From positions 1-14,451 of the forward strand of contig WJJR01000482.1 of the NCBI GenBank assembly GCA_014729565.1: a stretch of DNA of 14,451 nucleotides, given 5' to 3'. The translations under genes were made by a program, and so were the position numbers. The DNA is from Candidatus Zixiibacteriota bacterium. Its GTDB lineage: Bacteria > Zixibacteria > MSB-5A5 > WJJR01. A model generated the notes under the pieces. It saw only the letters and a program-made list of their open reading frames with translations. It did not search any database and was not told the origin of the DNA. Below are positions 11,341 through 14,451 of this stretch, piece after piece. Every line of letters begins with the position of its first letter. Positions within the stretch are counted from its first letter, which is position 1.

Positions 11341-14334
11341 ATGAAGCGTTTTGCATTAATTACATGCCTGGCGGCTTGTTTGGTGTTTGCGCTCGGCGCC
11401 ATCGCCTTCGGTGCGGATCGCATCGAAGTGGAAGACGCGGGTGCTGGCACCAACGCAAGTCTGACCGTCGGCGTGTTCACTGAAAACGACGGTATCGTCA
11501 ACACGATCGTCTTGCCGTTGGTCGTCCGTTCGCTATCGAACGGTGCGTATCCGACGACGATCCAGGGCGAGTACAATGACCAGGGTCGTATGCCGTACAA
11601 CGGCAGCGTCCTGACGCAAATCGTCATTTTAAACTCGTACCAGCTAGAAGATGGTACCTGTAAGGGCGGCGATCCGGGCGGATTCTTTACGCTTCGCCAC
11701 ACGCTGGATAGCCTGCCTCCGTCGTACATTACCGATGTGCCGGAACCTAGTGATCCGGATGCGTTGCTGGCGACTCGTGGTAAAATCCTCAGTGGTGAGC
11801 TGACCGCGGGATCGGACTTTGGTGGTGAGCCGTTCCTGTTTCTCAACTTCACCAACCCAGCCGACACCGGTTGCTACATCGTCGACACGACCTGCACGAA
11901 CCCGGCGAACCACCTCTCGTATAACATTCCCGGCGGTCTTGTGATTCTTCCGGCATTCGAAACCGGTACGATTTGTGCGCTGCCGAACCTGTGTCCGGAA
12001 AACGTGACCGCCGCGACCGATCCGGTCGGTGCGACCGTTGGCTCACAGGCCAGCAACACAATCACCGCGACCGATCCTGAAACCCCGCCGGATCCGATCG
12101 AGTTCTACTTGGTCTCCGGTCCTGGTTCGGTCGATCTGGGTGGTAACTGGACGTGGACTCCGACCTGCGCCGATGTCGGCACGCACACCGTCGTGGTGGA
12201 AGCGACCGATAAGGGCGAAGGCAGTTGCCCGAACAGCACCGTTAGCTTCACCGTCGAAGTCAGCCCGACCCCGTTGCAGATTAGCTGCAGCAACGTGTCG
12301 GTCCTGTGGAGTGCTGCGGATGCGGCTCAGACCGTCGGCCTGACCGGTGGTTGCCCGCCGTACAACTTCACTGCTGATCTCGGTACTATCGACGGCAATG
12401 GCGACTGGTCATACGACCATGGTTGTGGCGATCTCGGCACCACGCCGGTCAACATCGATGTGACCGACGATGCAGGCCAGCAGATCTCCTGCCAGTTCAA
12501 CCTCGAAGTCACCAACACCGCGCCGACCTGTCAGGGCCTCCCGGCCACGCAGGCTCCGGTGAACCAGGCGTTCTCGCTCCAGCTCGGACCGGCCGTAGAT
12601 GCCGATGGTGATGCTCTCACCTACAGCTTCGATGGTCCTGCTCCGTCGTGGGTTTCGATCAACGGTAACTTCCTCGAAGGAACCCGTCCGGACACCGCTC
12701 TCAATCCAGAGACTGTGTGTTGGACTGTCAGCGACGGTTGCGAAACGTCGTCCAGCCAGTGCTGTGTTGAACTGCTCAGCATCGAGCCGTGCCTGTTTGA
12801 AATCGTCGGCATGAATGAGGTCGATGATCCCAGCCTGGGCTACGGCGACTTGGGTGACATCGTCAACTATTCCACGACGTTGGGCGACCGGACCAAGACT
12901 GTCTGGCTCAACTCGAATTGGAATTTCGGCGACCTCGGTCTGATCGGTGGTTTTGACTTCTTGATCTGCTACGACGCTACCGGTCTGACCTTCCAGAACG
13001 CCGAGCGGACTCCGAACCTCGAGTTCGAGTACTTCACCTGGCGTACTGGCATGTTTGGTGGCAACTGCGGTGGTGCCTGCCCGGATGGATTCATCCGTTT
13101 GGTCGGTATTGCCGACATGAACAACGGCGCCGAGCCGCCGGCGAGCGCATTTGAGCCGTCCGGCCTCCTGGTTGCGCTCGACTTCTATGTCACCGCGGAC
13201 CAGAACTTCACCGGTTCCTGTCTGCATGTTGGCTTCTGCTCCTACGACTGCGGCGACAACGTCGTTTCCAGTGCTACTGGTGACACGCTGTGGGTCTTTG
13301 ACGATGGTGCGGAAACGAATGCGGACTGGAGTTACAGCCTCGATTCGTTGATTGCGTACTGCATGGAGAACCCGCAGCCCGACAAGCCGACGGCGATGGT
13401 TCCGCCGGTGGGCGTCCTCTGCCCCGGCGCGATTTGCATCGTGCCTCCGCCGGATGATCGTGGCGACATGAACCTCAACGGTATCGCCAACGAAATCGGT
13501 GATGCGGTTCTTTACAGCCAGTACTTCATCATCGGCATCGATGCGTTGTCCGATAATGCGGGCGAACGTGAAGTCCAGATCTTCGCGTCAGACGTCAACA
13601 ACGACGGTATCACGCTGACGGTTGCGGACCTGGTCTACTTGATTCGCATTATCACCGGCGACGCCCAGCCGTTTGACGATGAAAACGTGAATCCGAAGGT
13701 CGCTCCGTATGCGAACTCGGTTGACGTTCTCACCGAAACCACGGGTGGAGCTGCGACCCTGACGACCGACGCCTCCGTCGAATTGGGCGGCGCGGTCCTG
13801 ACCTATCGTTACTCCGATCTGACCATCGGCGAGCCGATCACCGTTGACGGCATGACCGTCAAGGCCCGCGCTAGCCACGGCGAACTCCGCGTGCTCATCG
13901 CTCCGGATGCCGCCACCGGTGGTAAGATTCCGGTCGGTACCAACGACCTGCTGACCATCCCGGTCGAAGGCGACGGTACCATCGAATTGGTCGAGTCGCA
14001 GTTTGCTGATGCGAATGGTGCGCTGCTCGAAGTCGACGCCGCTGCGAAGCTGGTCCCGACCTCGTATGCGCTCCACCAGAACTACCCGAATCCGTTCAAC
14101 GCCGGCACGGTTATCCCGGTCACGTTGAAGGATGCGTCGAACTACACTCTGACCATTTACAACGTTGCCGGACAGGTCGTGAAGACCTACTCGGGCAATG
14201 CCGAAGCGGGCACCGTGAATATCCGCTGGGATGGCCGGAGCAACAGTGGCAGCGAAGTGGCGAGCGGTATGTACTTCTATCGCATCGACACACCGAGCTT
14301 CACTGACACCCGCAAGATGGTGGTGCTGAAGTAA
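11341..14334 (+). CDS. Large exported multidomain protein with dockerin-like module and C-terminal sorting domain
   Basis: The 997-residue product starts with a signal peptide, MKRFALITCLAACLVFALG, cleaved near AIAFG-A. Residues about 217-390 hold two Ig-like modules (TATDPETPPDPIEFYLVSG; GGCPPYNFTADLGTIDGNG). Residues 391-455 are a He_PIG/cadherin-like module with DADGDALTYSF. About 476-640 looks like a cohesin-type fold. Residues 706-780 are a dockerin-like pair of calcium loops (GDMNLNGIANEIGDAVLYS; SDVNNDGITLTVADLVYLI). The end, from about 904, is a type IX-like/FlgD-Ig sorting domain with HQNYPNPFN and SGMYFYRIDT. It has many cysteines, so disulfides are likely. Start: ATG 11341 has AAGGAG (11326-11331) nine bases upstream; ATG 11323 would precede that site and is rejected. 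It prefers GGT, CGT and AAC codons more than the BMC genes, suggesting high expression. A surface adhesin or structural role is plausible; no enzyme domain is seen. Confidence 0.85.
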   Translation: MKRFALITCLAACLVFALGAIAFGADRIEVEDAGAGTNASLTVGVFTENDGIVNTIVLPLVVRSLSNGAYPTTIQGEYNDQGRMPYNGSVLTQIVILNSYQLEDGTCKGGDPGGFFTLRHTLDSLPPSYITDVPEPSDPDALLATRGKILSGELTAGSDFGGEPFLFLNFTNPADTGCYIVDTTCTNPANHLSYNIPGGLVILPAFETGTICALPNLCPENVTAATDPVGATVGSQASNTITATDPETPPDPIEFYLVSGPGSVDLGGNWTWTPTCADVGTHTVVVEATDKGEGSCPNSTVSFTVEVSPTPLQISCSNVSVLWSAADAAQTVGLTGGCPPYNFTADLGTIDGNGDWSYDHGCGDLGTTPVNIDVTDDAGQQISCQFNLEVTNTAPTCQGLPATQAPVNQAFSLQLGPAVDADGDALTYSFDGPAPSWVSINGNFLEGTRPDTALNPETVCWTVSDGCETSSSQCCVELLSIEPCLFEIVGMNEVDDPSLGYGDLGDIVNYSTTLGDRTKTVWLNSNWNFGDLGLIGGFDFLICYDATGLTFQNAERTPNLEFEYFTWRTGMFGGNCGGACPDGFIRLVGIADMNNGAEPPASAFEPSGLLVALDFYVTADQNFTGSCLHVGFCSYDCGDNVVSSATGDTLWVFDDGAETNADWSYSLDSLIAYCMENPQPDKPTAMVPPVGVLCPGAICIVPPPDDRGDMNLNGIANEIGDAVLYSQYFIIGIDALSDNAGEREVQIFASDVNNDGITLTVADLVYLIRIITGDAQPFDDENVNPKVAPYANSVDVLTETTGGAATLTTDASVELGGAVLTYRYSDLTIGEPITVDGMTVKARASHGELRVLIAPDAATGGKIPVGTNDLLTIPVEGDGTIELVESQFADANGALLEVDAAAKLVPTSYALHQNYPNPFNAGTVIPVTLKDASNYTLTIYNVAGQVVKTYSGNAEAGTVNIRWDGRSNSGSEVASGMYFYRIDTPSFTDTRKMVVLK

Positions 14335-14359
14335 CCACCCTTGTTGGTCGCAATAACGC

Positions 14360-14392
14360 AGCCTCGGAGGGGTACCAACCCCCTCCGGGGCT
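14360..14392 (+). terminator. Terminator-like hairpin after the secreted-protein gene
   Basis: AGCCTCGGAGGGG (14360-14372) pairs with CCCCTCCGGGGCT (14380-14392): a 13-bp stem with one T-G wobble and a 7-base loop, 26 bases after the stop codon. No T-tract follows, so it may end transcription in a Rho-assisted way or only protect the 3' end. Confidence 0.6.
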
Positions 14393-14451
14393 CGCTTCGG
14401 AAAGAGACGATAGCCGGAGGCGAAAGGAGGGATACGGAGCTGACCCAGATG
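14393..14451 (+). other. Upstream region of a further gene at the window edge
   Basis: AAAGGAGG lies at 14423-14430 and the window ends in ATG at 14449-14451. The 18-base spacing is too long for a usual start, so the real start may lie beyond the edge or at a nearer non-ATG codon. The string GGCGAAAGGAGG here also occurs at 11091-11102 in the leader of the secreted-protein gene. Confidence 0.25.

Overview
The window looks like a chromosome segment from an uncultured bacterium of the FCB (Fibrobacterota-Chlorobi-Bacteroidota) side of the tree, of the Zixibacteria/KSB1/Latescibacteria kind. The evidence is moderately high GC, a large secreted protein with a dockerin-like module and a C-terminal QNYPNPFN-type sorting domain, and a promoter whose -10 region also fits the Bacteroidota TAnnTTTG pattern. 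The phylum is an inference; no rRNA or other phylogenetic marker is present.

Layout. (1) 1-3691 is a housekeeping block: the 3' part of tldD, tldE/pmbA, a 76-residue Tat-signal mini-protein, and prmC. The first three genes overlap by single bases. (2) 3782-9558 is a compact bacterial microcompartment (BMC) locus, all on the plus strand: a BMC-H shell protein with a basic linker and a small Rho-N/SAP-like C-terminal domain; a EutN/CcmL pentamer vertex protein; a signal-peptide, probable outer-membrane beta-barrel protein; a PduS-type flavin/iron-sulfur oxidoreductase; a PduT-type tandem-BMC shell protein that keeps the pore cysteine; an ACT-domain protein with an N-terminal encapsulation-peptide-like helix; and a DUF711 (UPF0210) protein. 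(3) 9559-11340 is about 1.8 kb without a convincing gene. It holds nested inverted repeats that resemble a MITE, back-to-back perfect hairpins, and a near-consensus promoter followed by a roughly 700-nt structured leader. (4) 11341-14334 encodes a 997-residue exported multidomain protein, followed by a terminator-like hairpin and the upstream region of another gene.

How the genes may work together. PduS and PduT are known partners in propanediol-utilisation microcompartments: PduS is an NADH-linked flavoprotein with two [4Fe-4S] clusters, and PduT carries a [4Fe-4S] cluster in its pore. Both are present here with their key cysteines, but no aldehyde dehydrogenase, phosphotransacylase, alcohol dehydrogenase, B12 enzyme or glycyl-radical enzyme is visible. 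The only candidate cargo is the ACT/DUF711 pair, and the ACT protein has the helix-plus-linker N-terminus typical of BMC cargo. The most interesting hypothesis is therefore a redox-linked microcompartment built around DUF711/ACT, whose chemistry is unknown. It could also be a satellite of a larger locus elsewhere. Sequence searches that I could not run would decide how novel this is.
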